Shown here piece after piece: positions 11,140 through 23,999 of a stretch of 41,290 bases of DNA. Both the position numbers and the translations under genes were made by a program. Every line of letters starts with the position of its first letter. Positions within the stretch are counted from its first letter, which is position 1. The DNA is taken from contig JBOZIK010000001.1 of assembly GCA_051453625.1 (NCBI GenBank), positions 137,640,587 to 137,681,876 on the forward strand, written 5' to 3'. The notes under the pieces were generated by a model. The model did not search any database and was not told the origin of the DNA. It saw nothing but the letters and a program-made list of their open reading frames with translations. The DNA comes from Welwitschia mirabilis. Taxonomy: Eukaryota > Gnetophyta > Gnetopsida > Welwitschiales.

Positions 11140-11230
11140 GTATTATAGATGTTATAGTATCACTAAAGATTTAAACACACAACCTTGTAATTGAAGAATG
11201 AGTATCTCATCACCTTGGCAACTACCCTAT
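11140..11230 (-). mobile_element. tRNA-like / SINE-like fragment
   Basis: Read on minus, the segment gives 'tagttgccaaggtgatgaga' (A-box-like), then 'caattacaaggttgtgtg' and 'tttaaatc', where 'gtgtgtttaaatc' is a diverged B box. The A-to-B spacing fits a tRNA-derived promoter. It is too altered to be a working tRNA gene and I cannot identify an amino-acid identity. It appears distinct in sequence from the family headed at 4828. Confidence 0.45.
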
Positions 11231-12910
11231 TAATAAAATAATATATTTAAAAATAATTCTTAAAGAAAATAAAAGAAAATAAATAAAAGTAACTAAAAGG
11301 TAATAGTAAGTTATAAAGATCCTCTAATATGAATTAAGCTGTGAAGTGTTAGATTGACAGGTTTTAATGAGAGTAACGGAAAGTGATAATAAACTTAAAG
11401 TCTCACCCTAAAATAAAGCAACTCAAGAAAAGCCTAATTTTAAAGCATAAATATTTTAAATTTAGTGATTATCTCGACTTTCAAGAGAAAGCACATATTA
11501 TCTAGCATGTTGTCCTCCATATTTGGATACAAGCTAAGAAGGTCCAACTCAATGTTAATTACTTCTTGCAATTGCTAGAATTTTGGTCCAAAGGCCATTT
11601 CCAATCTTATAGGTACCTATTTCAAGTGGTCAGATTGCTAAGTCTTAACAAATGTTGAGCAATAGTAATGTGGTTTATTCAAACCAATCCACTTAATTAT
11701 TTAGTACAACTTCATTGTTTCATAGACACAAAAATGCGTGATATTTATGTCTTTTCTTGTATTATTAAAATATAGTCAATATTAGAATTATCATAGATTT
11801 TAGGTTGAAAATTTGATTCTTATTCTCATATGTTTATAAACTCATATGTTTTTAAAAAGATCTTGAAATTTTAAATGCATTTAGAGTACCTATAGAACTC
11901 TATGCTAATCTATTTCTTAGAAAAAAATGTTCTAATGAGTTTGTTAAATTTTAATTAGTAACCAAAGATAAAATCATTTTCAAATCCCATAACATCATTA
12001 TTAACATTTCTCCCACTTGTCATAGACTTTATAAGAGCCTCCATAAATTCTTCATGGAGATCCTTCATTCAAAAGATCAAACTTAAGATTACTTACTTTT
12101 ACACTTATTTCATGAAAGTTTTACATCAACAAAACTTGCCATGATTTAATGACTTTGTTTGAGCATATATTGCATTATTTTTCATAAGTTCCTTCAAAAG
12201 ATACATAGTTAAGATAAATGTCCTATATTATCGTAATATGATAGATCTACATGTTTTAATTATTTATAAGATGTTGGATTATTTGCTAATTCTATAACAG
12301 CTTGACACAACATCTACTTTGAATGTATTCTTCCAAAAAGTTAATTTCTAAAGTTGATTTCATAAGCCATATCATGTTGTTTTTGAATTTATTGAATGTA
12401 TTACATGTTTTTGTTTTGTAATAAAATTAGAAATGGTATTGTATTCTTACTGATCCAACTAATTACTTCTTCATGTTAAGTAAATATATATTTCTTAGGA
12501 GATTTTCTTTCATTCAAATTACCTACAAAAGTTGTGTTCATAAGTTACATCACCTTCATAAATTACCTTCTAGTTTTTGTAATAAATAATAGAATCTACA
12601 ATAGCAAATAATTGCTTAACAGTTCCCTCAAAGGCTACCTAACAGTCATGCTTAGGATTTAACATGTAGTTTCTTATCACTTACACCAGTCAAGAAATAA
12701 TAGATCTTGGACTTACTATAAAATAAATAAAATTACTAATTGTATAGTCTAAGAAAATGAACCATACTAATACATAAACTATTGTTGCATAATTTTATTT
12801 AGTAAAAAACTTTTTTTTTTTTTTTACTTAGAATGAAATACTTACTAAAATGCTTTTATTTATTTATTTATTTTTAAAGTTTTTGGAACATAAAATTAAA
12901 CTTTATAAGT
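11231..12910. other. AT-rich stretch with no recognisable gene
   Basis: No significant open frame on either strand and no conserved domain seen in six-frame reading. It includes homopolymer runs (T at about 12810-12825) and short A/T repeats (about 12856-12873). Probably old decayed repeat sequence. Confidence 0.45.
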
Positions 12911-12914
12911 TTTC

Positions 12915-13110
12915 CAATCGGATGGTAGTCTAAAACTAAGGGACACTTGCCCTTTAATCAAAAGGTTATGGGTTTGAATTTTGGGAAGACCTAATTGGCA
13001 TACCATAAGATCGTGGATCTAATTAAATCATTCATTAGACTAAGCATGATTGTTATACTTCTAAAGAGAAAGTAAAATCACTTAAAATTTCAAGTTCGAC
13101 ATCCTATAAA
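12915..13110 (+). mobile_element. SINE-like copy, same family as 4828
   Basis: It has 'gatggtagtctaaaactaag' as a decayed A-box region, 'gggtttgaatt' at about 12970-12980 as B box, then the family tail: 'cctaattggcataccataag', 'ttaaatcattcattagac', 'catgattgttatacttc' and later 'tttcaagttcgacatcc'. Divergence from the 4828 copy is high, so both are old. Ends and target-site duplications were not found. Confidence 0.6.
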
Positions 13111-14449
13111 GACCATAGCTTTAAGTTATGGGAAAAAAAATGTTTAAGTAAGGAATAAATTTAGTAATAAATTTCCTTGTCTACACTTCATAACTTCTTA
13201 ATTTCTTAGAATGTATAAATTTAAGAATGTATTAAATAAATTACATAATTAAGAAGGGAAAAATAAATCATCTATGGATTACATGAACGGTTAATAATCT
13301 ATAATACAATAATACAAAGTTATTATTGTAGTTAGTGATTGAGCTAATTTACTATGGATGATACTTCACGAATAAGTCTGAGGAGTTTTTATACAAATAT
13401 AGTAATACATTACATAATCCTTCTAAGCATTCCACAAGTAAAGGGTATAAATTTCATGTGTGTTATAACTATTTAATATTCTTAATTTGTTTAAATATTT
13501 ATCATGAAATTCACTCATGAACTTTCTTCATTGAGCATACTTAAAATGTAGTTAATAACATAGTTAATAATTATATGTGCTTTCTTACTAAGTCTTCTTA
13601 GTTCTCTAATTAATTTGTGAATTTAACTTTCTCATGTAAGTTAGATTTCTATTCCTATAACATATGCCCTACACTAAATTTTATGATTGAATTCCATGAG
13701 AAATATATAAACTAATGATGGATAATTATAAATGAATAACCTTTTACTTAATGAGTTTCATGAAATGTCCACAATGTTTTCCTTTAATTTAATAATAAAA
13801 AGTCCATTAGAAATTTATCTTAATTAATTTTATAACCTTCCTCTTATCCACTCATACGTGAAACTTTATGTTCTATATCTTTTTCATTTTTTCCCCTTTT
13901 TTCTTTTCATTTCTTCTTCTTGTTCTTCTTCTTCTTTTCTTTTCTTCATCTTAACTACATTCCTATTCTTAGCTTGTCATGTTATTCGATCACTAGGAAC
14001 TAAGCTTTAATACCATAAAGAATATTTCAAAACTATTAACTTTATTTAATAATCTATTTTTAATAATAAAATTTAAAACTTTTGAGTTTTTTATTTTTTT
14101 AATTTTTAATCCTATTTTTATCATCAACTTATTACCATGTTCTTATGCTTTTTATATCTTGAATCCAAGAGATGTAACTTTTTTAAAAGGTTATTATTGT
14201 AAATTTATATTTTTAAAAAATATTTATTCATTATTAATTTGGTTTTATCAATTTATTAGTACATACATCATCATCAATTTTTTTTGGTATTTGAGGAAGT
14301 TACTTCATGTTAAACTATATTGCACTTAAAAGCTTAGGAAATGACCATCAAATATCTGAGTTCTACTCATGATTTATACCCTAGATGTTGAATCCTATGC
14401 TTGGGTTTACCTTTAAAACTAAAATTAAAATGAAAATTTTATTATGTTT
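13111..14449. other. AT-rich stretch with no recognisable gene
   Basis: Short frames only. A pyrimidine-rich microsatellite-like tract of CTT and TTC units lies at about 13885-13950. Nothing else stands out; the far end borders the 3' part of LINE A. Confidence 0.45.
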
Positions 14450-16427
14450 GGATAGATCTCACAAGTTTGTCAAACCATTCAAGCAATACAATGTACATTA
14501 GTATCAATATTTCCAAAGTACATTAAATATGACAAATATCTATAGCCTGAAAACATCCTCAAAATAATGTCCCACTATTATTGATGATAACATTAATAAC
14601 TTATATAGAGTTTTTCTCATGATATGCCATTTGTATCTAAAAAATTAAACGTCACACAACTCTAAAAAAATATGATGTTCATCCTCTTCTACTTGTAATA
14701 GGAAAATCTGACATACTCGATCCTCTAGTTGAACATTATCTCATCTTCTAGTTTCAACTCTAAGATGATAAGATCCCATCCTTAGATGATAAGATTCCAT
14801 CCTTACTCTGCTGATCAAATTTCTTACTCATAATGGCCTTGCTATTGATATATACTTCACTTTATCTTCAAGCTTTCTTCCTTTAATGATTTCACAATAG
14901 AACTAAAGTTTCTCTTTCTTTTTAACTATCTTTCATCATTTCTCAATAACTTTTATTTTCAACATCTTATAAATTGTCTGAGGCTCTTTAGTGATACTGT
15001 GATCTCGAATGCTCCATTCTCATAGTTACAACTTTTCTTTAGAATATCATCCCTTTTCTTGAGCAATTTCTAATACCTCAATTGAAAACTTAATTTTATT
15101 AACAAGTTTAAACTTTTGAAAAAAATACTAAAAATTTACATATTGACTTAGCTTCAAAAGTTAACATATTGGCCTTTGGCAATAACATTTCCTATGGTAC
15201 TTGATCTTTAATCTTAAGTTCATCTACCAAAAATTATTTTCAATTTTCTTTATTTTCTTCCATCAATCTTTGGTAAGGCTTTGGCTCCATACTATGTCTT
15301 CATATAAAATGACTAGTTGCAAAATTGTATGAAATAATTACTTTCATAACTCCAATGACCAAATATTTTCTTTCTTACATTTGTTCTTTATAGCATAAAG
15401 AGCCTTTCATCCATTGACAACTCTTTGTGATGCATATTAATTCCCTTTATAGTTTTGAGAACATTCTAATCCTAGGTATTTGTATGAATAAACAATCTCA
15501 AGTTATTTATTATGTATCTAAAAACTATAGTTTTTCTTATTTGGTACACAAATAAGAATCCTTGTTTTATCAACATTTACCTTCATTCTTAAGTATTTAC
15601 AAAACCTTTCTAATACTTTCAACATAATCTAAAGTCCTGCATTAAAGTTTGTAACTAGTGCCACATAAACTACCAAAATTAAGAGATAATACATTTTTTG
15701 GCTTATATCCATTGCATAATTTTTTGATACTTGGTACATTCATCTTCATAAATTATCCATAAAGTCCCAAATTATGTTGGTGATAGAGGATAACCTTGCT
15801 TTGCTTCTATGTTATTACAAAACTTTCAAGCTTCTTGAGAATCCACGATTCTTAATTTAGCTATCATTTCTACATATAGTCTTTGTATAATAGTCAATAG
15901 ACTAGAGTTAATATTAAGCTCTATAAGTATAATCCATAATTTATCTCACATAACTAAGTCATAAGATTTTATGAATTCAACAAAATTAATAAAAGTATTA
16001 TTGTGCCACATCTTTTTTTCTCCCTACAAAGCTTGAGGGTAACTACATGATTTATTGCAAAGGAATTCCTTTAAAATACTACTTTATAAAATGAACACAA
16101 ATTATTATCTTTTTCCCACTTTCCTAGCCTCTTCTCTAGGATAACATCAACTAATTTAGCAAATGAATTGCTAATCATGATTAGCCTTTATTTATTCAAA
16201 TTTAACTTATCCCATTTCTTAAATAACACAATAGTTGTACTAATCATCCATTTCTTATCTAGTCCATTCTTAAGTCCATCATTCAAACTTTTTCATGTTT
16301 CTTTCCATAATAAGAACCATTCCATATTAGTGATTTCATATATAGTTGTCTTGCATCCATGGCCTTTCTAAAAGATAATTTATTAATTTAATTTCTTCTC
16401 TTATCTAAATTAAGTTGTATTACATCT

Positions 16428-16614
16428 AAATTCATATGTTTGGCTTTTTAATCCACCTTATGCTAAAAATTTTTTTATAAAATACTTGAACTTCTACAAA
16501 AGTGATATGATGTAGCATGCTTACTTGAGAAGTTGTTTTATAAAAATATGATTAAAAATACAAAAGTCTTTTGTATTTTTAATCATATCTTCAGTGTTAT
16601 TGGATTCTTTAATG
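16428..16614. repeat. Left contig end repeated after the 16615 gap
   Basis: This segment matches 16715-16965 (starting 'aaattcatatgtttggcttt', ending 'ttctttaatg') but lacks roughly 60 bp of the interior and carries a perfect palindrome instead. It looks like an error-prone contig end of the same locus rather than a biological duplication. Confidence 0.7.
16546..16588. repeat. Perfect inverted repeat, 21-bp arms, 1-base loop
   Basis: The left arm is 16546-16566 and the right arm 16568-16588, around a single T. The right arm, with 'cttttgtatttttaatcat', recurs after the gap at about 16918-16938 in normal context, where no left arm precedes it. The palindrome therefore probably arose by mis-joining at a contig end. 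Confidence 0.85.
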
Positions 16615-16714
16615 NNNNNNNNNNNNNNNNNNNNNNNNNNNNNNNNNNNNNNNNNNNNNNNNNNNNNNNNNNNNNNNNNNNNNNNNNNNNNNNNNNNNNN
16701 NNNNNNNNNNNNNN
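16615..16714. other. Assembly gap, exactly 100 N, with overlapping flanks
   Basis: A default-size gap inside LINE A. The left flank 16428-16614 repeats as the right flank 16715-16965, so the true gap is probably negative. Confidence 0.95.
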
Positions 16715-18099
16715 AAATTCATATGTTTGGCTTTTTAATCCACCTTATGCTAAAAATGTTTTTATAAAATACTTGAACTTCTACAAAAGTGATATTATTA
16801 CTTGAGAAGTCTCTTTTATAAAACAACTTCCAAAAATTATATGGATCTTGTTTTATCATCAGTAATACATAACCTTAATTTTTTAAAAATCAAATAGCTT
16901 TTGTTATTGCAGATAAGTCTTTTGTATTTTTAATCATATCTTCATTGTTATTAGATTCTTTAATGGCTAAGATTTCTTGTAAGCATGCTACATCAAACCC
17001 AAGTTTCTTACTAATAGATCTCTTACAATTAGTTACTTTTTGTACTGCATCTAGAATGACCTTTTTCAATGTTGTTTCTAAATTCTTTATTTCCCACTAC
17101 TTTATACCTCTTATTGGAAGCTTCTTTATGTTTGATAGTAATTTGTCTAAATTGATTCTTACATTGCATCTTATAATGAAGACTTTCTTCAATATTTAAT
17201 TCCAAAAGATTATGTAGTGATTTTGGAAATTAATCTTTAATTCTAAAATCACTAATTAAAAAACATATTAATGAAAGAACATCCTTGTGTCTTAGAAATG
17301 TGAAAGCACTACTAGTAGGACAGATTTTCATCTCATTTATAGTTATAAAGTCTAATCCTTATTCTCATTCGAGAAATTTATTTCCCATTAAATTTACTTT
17401 AACATTTGATGAGAATCTCTCTAATAAGTAATTATTATTTTTGATATAATATTATGCATCCTATCATCCTTGATTATCTTTCCATTTTATAATATAAACT
17501 TTCCTTAATCCAATTCTTGCATTGAAATCCCCACATAAAAATACCATTTTGTTAATTTTAAATTCTACTACATCCTTTTCTAAAGATTGAAAGGGATATG
17601 GTTTCGACATTATAGATCTATTATAACATGTTACATCTCTTGGAATAAAATAGAAAAATGCAAAAAAATATAGGAAACTTATGTTGCAAAATCCTTAACT
17701 AAAGGAATTACTTATGCTCATCAAATTTTTTCACATTCATTAATTTGTCTAGTTCTTATTTAATAATACAAGATAAGCCTCCTAAAGGTCTTTCCTTTTT
17801 CTTCACTCTTTCACTTTTCATTGATATCCTAGGAAAACTAGATATTTCAAATTTTCTAGCTTCCTCCTCTTTCCAAACTTTTGCAAGCCCAAAAATATCA
17901 AAAGTCTTGAAATATACAATACTATATAAGGTAGTAATTTTTCTATATATATCTCTTCAATATTTAGGAATCCATAATGCAAGGATTTAATTTCCTAATC
18001 ATAGACCTTTCCGTTATAATTTCTATAAATCTCTTATTCAAAAATGCGACTTTTCCTTTTTTTTGATCCTTCTTAATATTCTTTCACTCTTCAAAGTTT

Positions 18100-18342
18100 T
18101 GTGTAATGCCTTGTTAGTTAAGTAAATGCATGATTGGCAAGATTTAACTCTATTTGGATAAGCCCATATGATTTATAATCATGCCTAATAACCACTTTAA
18201 CATGTCCATGCTATAGGATATAAACCTAGGACTTTGAAGCTCTAATAATTTATTAACATGGATTGAATCAACTATGTTATGTGTCAAGCCATAATTATGA
18301 AATTATTAATTTCATGATAATAGTCTAAAGAAATAATTTATT
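18100..18342 (-). mobile_element. SINE-like copy, antisense (first of two flanking a gap)
   Basis: Read on minus it gives 'agtcctaggtttatatcc' (B-box-like), then 'ttattaggcatgattataa' and 'tatgggcttatccaaat', matching the family tail 'cttaggcatgatttaatt' at about 7310. An A-box-like segment is less clear. The whole 243 bp recurs at 18622-18864 with about six differences. Confidence 0.5.
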
Positions 18343-18621
18343 NNNNNNNNNNNNNNNNNNNNNNNNNNNNNNNNNNNNNNNNNNNNNNNNNNNNNNNNNN
18401 NNNNNNNNNNNNNNNNNNNNNNNNNNNNNNNNNNNNNNNNNNNNNNNNNNNNNNNNNNNNNNNNNNNNNNNNNNNNNNNNNNNNNNNNNNNNNNNNNNNN
18501 NNNNNNNNNNNNNNNNNNNNNNNNNNNNNNNNNNNNNNNNNNNNNNNNNNNNNNNNNNNNNNNNNNNNNNNNNNNNNNNNNNNNNNNNNNNNNNNNNNNN
18601 NNNNNNNNNNNNNNNNNNNNN
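18343..18621. other. Assembly gap, 279 N, with overlapping flanks
   Basis: The 243 bp before the gap (18100-18342) and the 243 bp after it (18622-18864) are the same sequence apart from about six substitutions, ending precisely at the two gap edges. The duplication is probably an assembly overlap despite the non-default gap size. Confidence 0.95.
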
Positions 18622-18864
18622 TGTGTAATGCCTTGTTAGTTAAGGAAATGCATGATTGGCAAGATTTAAATCTATTTGGATAAGCCCATATGATTTATAA
18701 TCATGCCTAATAACCACTTTAACATGTCCATGCTATAGGATTTAAACCTAGGACTTTGAAGCTCTAATAATTTATTAACATGGGTTGAATCAACTATGTT
18801 ATGTGTCAAGCCATAATTATGAAATTACTAATTTCATGATAATAGTCTAAAGCAATAATTTATT
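18622..18864 (-). mobile_element. SINE-like copy, antisense (second of two flanking a gap)
   Basis: Near-identical to 18100-18342; here the B-box-like segment reads 'ggtttaaatcc', closer to the consensus than in the other copy. Probably the same genomic locus counted twice. Confidence 0.5.
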
Positions 18865-18968
18865 ATTATTATTACTAATTATATGTATTAAATAAACATA
18901 CACATAACTACATGTTATTCTCTCTCTTTCTCTACATACATACATGCATACATAAATACATACACGTA
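18855..18968. repeat. Compound microsatellite
   Basis: A TTA run (about 18859-18878) is followed by CT repeats (about 18919-18933) and then CATA/ACAT-type repeats (about 18935-18965). The minus-strand open frame over it (18847-19035) is a by-product of the repeat. Confidence 0.8.
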
Positions 18969-19039
18969 GTGCATTAACCATAGTTGAAATATGCTTGTGG
19001 GTAGAAGTCGAATAGACAAAATACTCATTGTTCATCTAG

Positions 19040-19190
19040 GAGATTATTAGTATGTGTTTTTAGGTATCTTGGTTAACATACTATAATATCATAAGTACAA
19101 TTAAATCATTCATTTGGATAATGGTGGTTGTACGTATAAAGGGAGCTACATTCACTAAAATTTTTAACATCCTTCCATACTTAAAATATA
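19040..19190 (+). mobile_element. SINE-like tail fragment
   Basis: It shows 'cttggttaacatactataat', 'ttaaatcattcatttggata' and 'atggtggttgtacgta', the same 3' module as 12985-13060, followed by 'aaaatttttaacatcc'. The promoter head is not recognisable. Confidence 0.5.
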
Positions 19191-20269
19191 ATAAATTGTC
19201 TAAATACTTACCTTGGAATGCCTATCATAAGGCATAATAAACTAGTAAATTTACTAATTTTGTCATAATAATATGAATAATAGCATTATATAACTTATAA
19301 TTAATGATTCACATAGTTAAATGTATTCTTATGTTAAGACTCTTTTATGTTTTACTTCTTGGACTCGTATTAATCCATGTAACCTTATTCTTTAGAATTT
19401 TATTCCATGTATTTTGTTCTTTTATGTTTGTTAGATTATATCAATAACTTTCCACTTCATAGAAGACATTTTCCATGGAACCCACTATCTTTTATTGCCT
19501 TTCTTTATCATTTTTTTAAAAAAGTTTCACAAAGGTGTCTTCACTTTGATTTTTCTCTTATTTTTTGATTTTTACTTTTATTTGTTATAAGGCACATAAA
19601 TGTTTAAATAAGTTAACATTATTTTAGTAATGATTTAATGTTTATACACATGTCTTCTAAAATATTGAGATGACTTATCAGTGTTACAAATGTTATATAT
19701 AAGTTTTCTAACATTGTTGCAAATTGAGTTCATCTTTCTAATCATATCATACATAACTTATTCTTTTTCATCTTTTAATTATTAGATTTTCTTAGTAGCA
19801 TTATTAATGTGATCTCATTTGCTTCACAATAAAGTTTCTATAATTTGCAAGGCGTTTCTTCAAGCATTGTTGGAGTAAAACAAATTGTAGAAAATAAGAG
19901 TACTATCCTCACTTATGCATCCACTAGGATTTCTTGTTTCATGATAGTTTCTCTCTACAAAATTCACTTTATAAGATTGTAATGCTAAAATTGTGTTGTT
20001 CATCCATGTTAAATAATTATCCACACCTTTTAAGATTTATGTTTCTTGAATTTAGGCCTTTGAAAAGTTAATACTTCTAATTAGCATGGTTCTGAAAGAT
20101 AATTCATTATTATTGTTTTTATTTTTTATGTTGTTTTTATTACTTCTTTTAGATATCATTATGTTCATTTGGTAAGATGTCATAAACTACTAGGAAATTC
20201 TTTTATGAAAGGATCATAAATAAGAATCTTGATTAACAAGTAATATCTATTGAAATTATTTTATTAGAA
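19191..20269. other. AT-rich stretch with no recognisable gene
   Basis: No open frame or domain recognised on either strand. It borders the direct repeat at 20270. Confidence 0.4.
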
Positions 20270-20640
20270 ATTAAATTTTGTTATAAGGGATTTTTATTAC
20301 ATGATAAATAAGTTCAAACAATGTAGTTACAACTAAACAAAAAAGTAATTATAGTAGTTGTAAACTTGTCTTTGCCTAATCTTGGATCTCTTTATGTATG
20401 TAATGCATCTAATCAAAGCCATTATGGCTACTTTTAGCTTTTGGACAAGTTAATTATGGGTTATGTCTAAAATAGATGTACGTAGTTATAATTTTGTCTT
20501 ATATGGTACCATTATTAGTGCATAAATAAACTAGAAATATGGTTTATTATATTAATCAAAATAATAAGTTACATTCTTAATAGATAAATATTTATTACTC
20601 AAGAGCTCCACAATTTTCATAATTTGTATTATAGGGAAGT
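20270..20640 (+). repeat. Direct repeat flanking the L1, left copy
   Basis: It aligns with 28355-28690 in the same orientation: 'catgataaataagttcaaa' against 'gatgataaataagtctaaa', 'tagttgtaaacttgtctttg' against 'tagttgcaaagttgtcttta', then 'acaagttaattatgggt' against 'agaagtcaattatgagt', 'ggtaccattattagtgca' against 'gatactattatcagtgca', and 'ttacattcttaatagata' against 'ctacattcttaataaacc'. The copies bracket the L1. They may be old LTRs of an element into which the L1 inserted, or separate insertions of one family. Confidence 0.65.
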
Positions 20641-22029
20641 CTCAAGGGTTGCATTTTACCACAACCCTTGAACTACTATTTTTGAGATGAAGGTGATGTT
20701 AAAGCATATATTTTATTTATTCTAAACACTTAATTATGCTTATTTTATCATCTTTATATTGATAGTTGTTATATTTTATATATAAAATTATGTTAGGGGC
20801 CTAAATTATTAAAATATAGTTTTTATATTAGTTTATATGTTAACTTAGACATATTAAAAAAAATGCCTAAGAACACAGTCTATAGATCCCACTTTAGACT
20901 ATGCTAGAAAGCATTAAGACCATGTTTTAATGACTCATTTTAGTAACAAGATGATGTTTTAGTGCTAAGAGCTTAACTTTGAAGAAAGAATTCATGTCCA
21001 CTTATCGACAATAGTTATATGTTAAACATCATAAGAATATATTTTACTAAAATAAATATTTGTAATGTGATCTTAATAGCATTACACATATACCTTAGTT
21101 ATAAAAATTATTTATAATATCTACCCTTGAGTGGTCGTGAATGTACCCAAAGGCTATATATACTTATTCCCTTCTTGTAGATGGAAACATTAAATAATCA
21201 AATTAATTTTTATATATGTGCTTAAACATCTGTGGCTTCTTAAGCTTTTTTGGCTATAAGACTAGTCCTTTGCTGCATGAAGCTAAGAATGTAATAATGT
21301 TACATCTTTAAGATATGATAGCTATTAGTGATATTAATCTATAATTTGAGATTAATCTTTAATGATGGTTTCTATCCTTTATGATTTTCTTATTATTATG
21401 TTTATCTACATTGTTCTATATTCTATTTCTTTTACTGTTAATGCATGTTTTTTTGTTTTTTTTTAAATGAATAGTTACTTTCTATTACCAAAATATATAC
21501 AAATACAAGTAAGCAGATAAAGCCATCTTACTAATTAAACATAACCATAAATAAAAAGAAGGCAAAAGACAAAGATTCCTCAAAAAGGTGGAACCTTGAT
21601 GAATAAAAAGAACTTATGAAGATAAAAAGTAAAGAAAAATAGAAAAAATTCTATTACCAGCAATAGGTGGTAGAATAGATAATAAAAAGACTTAGTCAAA
21701 AATTACATGGGGATTAATTTTGTTATGTACATGGAGCAAAGTCTGGCATGAGAGCTATGGGAAGTTGAAGCTAGTTATATACTAACTTTGAAGAAATTTT
21801 TATCACTCGATATTGATGAAGCTCTCTCTAGCTTTACAAATTTAGAATTTTCACAGGTGCTACATATAGAGGGTCTCTCATGCCATTAGATATTGAAGAA
21901 CTTCCACTGCTATGTTTATTTCCTATATTTTGGAAATAAATTTTTATCACTAGGCTTCTGTGCCTTGAATGCGATCATGATGAAGATGTAAAGATAGTAG
22001 CCTATGCTGCATAGAAATATCCTTTTCAA

Positions 22030-22692
22030 TGGTGCAATGTGAGAGACCCAAAATTTTAAAGGAATACTTAGATAGAGAATCTAGAACTACTAAGGAAAAA
22101 TCCTCAAGGGATTCCTCAAGGTTAAGGGATGATCTCTGTGTAGCACATGATGATGAGGGAGAAGCAACACCTAACAGCGAAGCAGGAAAGAAGGATGTAA
22201 GGGTGAGGTACTTAAAGAAGTAGATGGAAAGGGAGAAGGTAGAGAAGAGAATGGCTATAAGACAAAATCAAAGAAAACCTAAACTAGAGAGGAAGGTAAT
22301 GGGAAGAGGAAGAAAACAAAGAAGGAAGTGGGACATGAGTCTAAGGTCTTAAGGAGGACAAGATAAACAATAGCGAGAAAGGGACAAGAGTAGATAAAGG
22401 TTAAGGAAGGGATAAAGAGGAATAGAAATAAGTTGGGAGGACATCAAAGTTTAAGCAGAAAGAGTAGGAGCAACACCCATTGATCTTTAAATCTTGTGAA
22501 TATGGGCCTTACCTAAGGGAGACCCCAAGCTTAGCCACTAAGCGAGACATAGGAGAAATCTTGGGCATGCTCTAAAAGGGCTAAGATAACCCCAAAATGA
22601 TGATGTAAATTATTCAATTTTAAATAGTTATAGAGGAAAAAAGAAATATTAGTTCTTAGACCATCTCTTAGGTAGCACAAAAAAAAAAAAAG
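22030..22692 (+). other. Purine-rich block with short poly(A), inside the L1 3' part
   Basis: The plus strand is strongly A/G-biased from about 22200 to 22470 and reads as highly charged Lys/Glu/Arg-rich peptides in short frames (22029-22223 is the longest, 64 codons). A 13-A run sits at 22679-22691. It could be a separate plus-strand retro-insertion ending in a poly(A), or a low-complexity part of the L1. I recognise no domain. Confidence 0.35.
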
Positions 22693-23999
22693 TGCAAACC
22701 TTTACGTTTTACATGGTTATTAGATTAAACGAGGTAGTGGTTCACGATTTTTGTTGTGAGCTACTAGATGGGATGAAATCTAATTTTACCAATTAACTAC
22801 CATTAATCTGAGTTACATGGCCTTCATACAAGGATTCAACTATGATTTGACCTTGTCCCTTTGAGAAAATGGCTTTTCCTTCAGTAGTTATCCCTAGTAG
22901 CTCTACTATTAATAACTCTAAAACTGTGATCTTAATCTTCTGAAATACTATTTACTACCCCTTCCATTAGTAGAAGAAATCTTTAGGATTTAACAAAGGT
23001 AAATATTTTAGCCTCTAAAGCATATTATTCCATCCACTTCAAACTTCCATAGCTCAAAGCTTCTCATTTTAATTATACTTAGTTGGAAAAGCTAGTTCAT
23101 GGGCCAGATGCCTTCCATAGCTACTATGCTCATCTTTATCTACTACTTTCAAATGAAACTTATTCCTATTAGGGTGAGTGCTTAATATTTTGAAAAATTC
23201 AAGGTTGTAAAATCACTAAATAATCCATAATAATAATTGTTATGGTAAAAGTAAAGAGATCTTAACTTATCAAATTAATGTTGATATGTAGCCTAATTAT
23301 AGGAATCTTAGTCCATTCACAGTTGATAGTTTCATCCTCCTTTCATCATGGAACACAAGTTTTATTAACACTAAATTTTAATTTAAGTAGTCTATTAGCT
23401 ATGAGAATGACACATTTATTAAAAGGCTAAATAAATAGCTAGTTTTTCCTAGGTAAAATACTTTTACATAATGAATTAGTACCTCTATCTACTCCATATT
23501 TAGAGGTGAGTAATTTCTTGTTATCCCAATTCATAATAGTCACTAGGTCATTAATCTATTTCTTGGTTTTACTTTTCTTGGTTTTACTAATAATTTTTTA
23601 AAGAACTAAGTGTTCATGTTGAGCATTTCATACTCTTCATACTTTAATATCATTAAGTGGTCTAATTTTCCTTACCCTCATCTAGTCTATTACAAATTTT
23701 TCATTGCCCTACATGCATGATGTCTTTAATATTACGAATACTTAAACCATCAAAAGCTTTTAGTTTACTGACCTTCTATCATTTAATGAGATTGATATGA
23801 GCTTTATGCTTTTCTCTAGACTAGAAAATTTTTCTAAAGCTATTATTTAGTAAAGTGACATGAATTTTTCAGATAAGGTAATAATTGACCCTTGGTAATA
23901 AGTGATGGAACCGATAAACATATTAAGGAGGATAGCTTTGGCTTGGGATGATAAGAAATGATTATTCCATCTCATACAATATTTTTCAATTCTTTTTAG

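Larger units (their letters stand above)
14450..17950 (-). mobile_element. LINE A: decayed non-LTR retrotransposon
   Basis: Reading minus from high to low coordinates gives, in order: an apurinic-type endonuclease signature LCGDFNARIG (about 17512-17555); RT fingers 'IMISNSFAKLVDVILEKRL' (about 16105-16170); 'KQGYPLSPT' (about 15777-15803), the family's QGxPLSP motif; a ruined catalytic box where FADD is expected (about 15690); 'KVNVDKT' (about 15563-15583); a C-terminal block ending near 15290 that resembles LLFxTxxLPVILYGCEVW in related plant elements; and a Cys/His region 'EDEHHIFLELC' (about 14660). Frameshifts and stops occur throughout. The clade looks RTE/jockey-like rather than L1; that is judged by motif style only. 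A 100-N gap interrupts it. It is inactive. Confidence 0.85.

Noticed and set aside
11140-11230. Functional tRNA gene
   Set aside because: A- and B-box-like segments exist but paired acceptor and anticodon arms cannot be formed; it fits a SINE relic better.
18847-19035. Minus-strand 62-codon frame
   Set aside because: It runs over a microsatellite and gives Tyr/Val/Cys and Arg/Glu repeats only.
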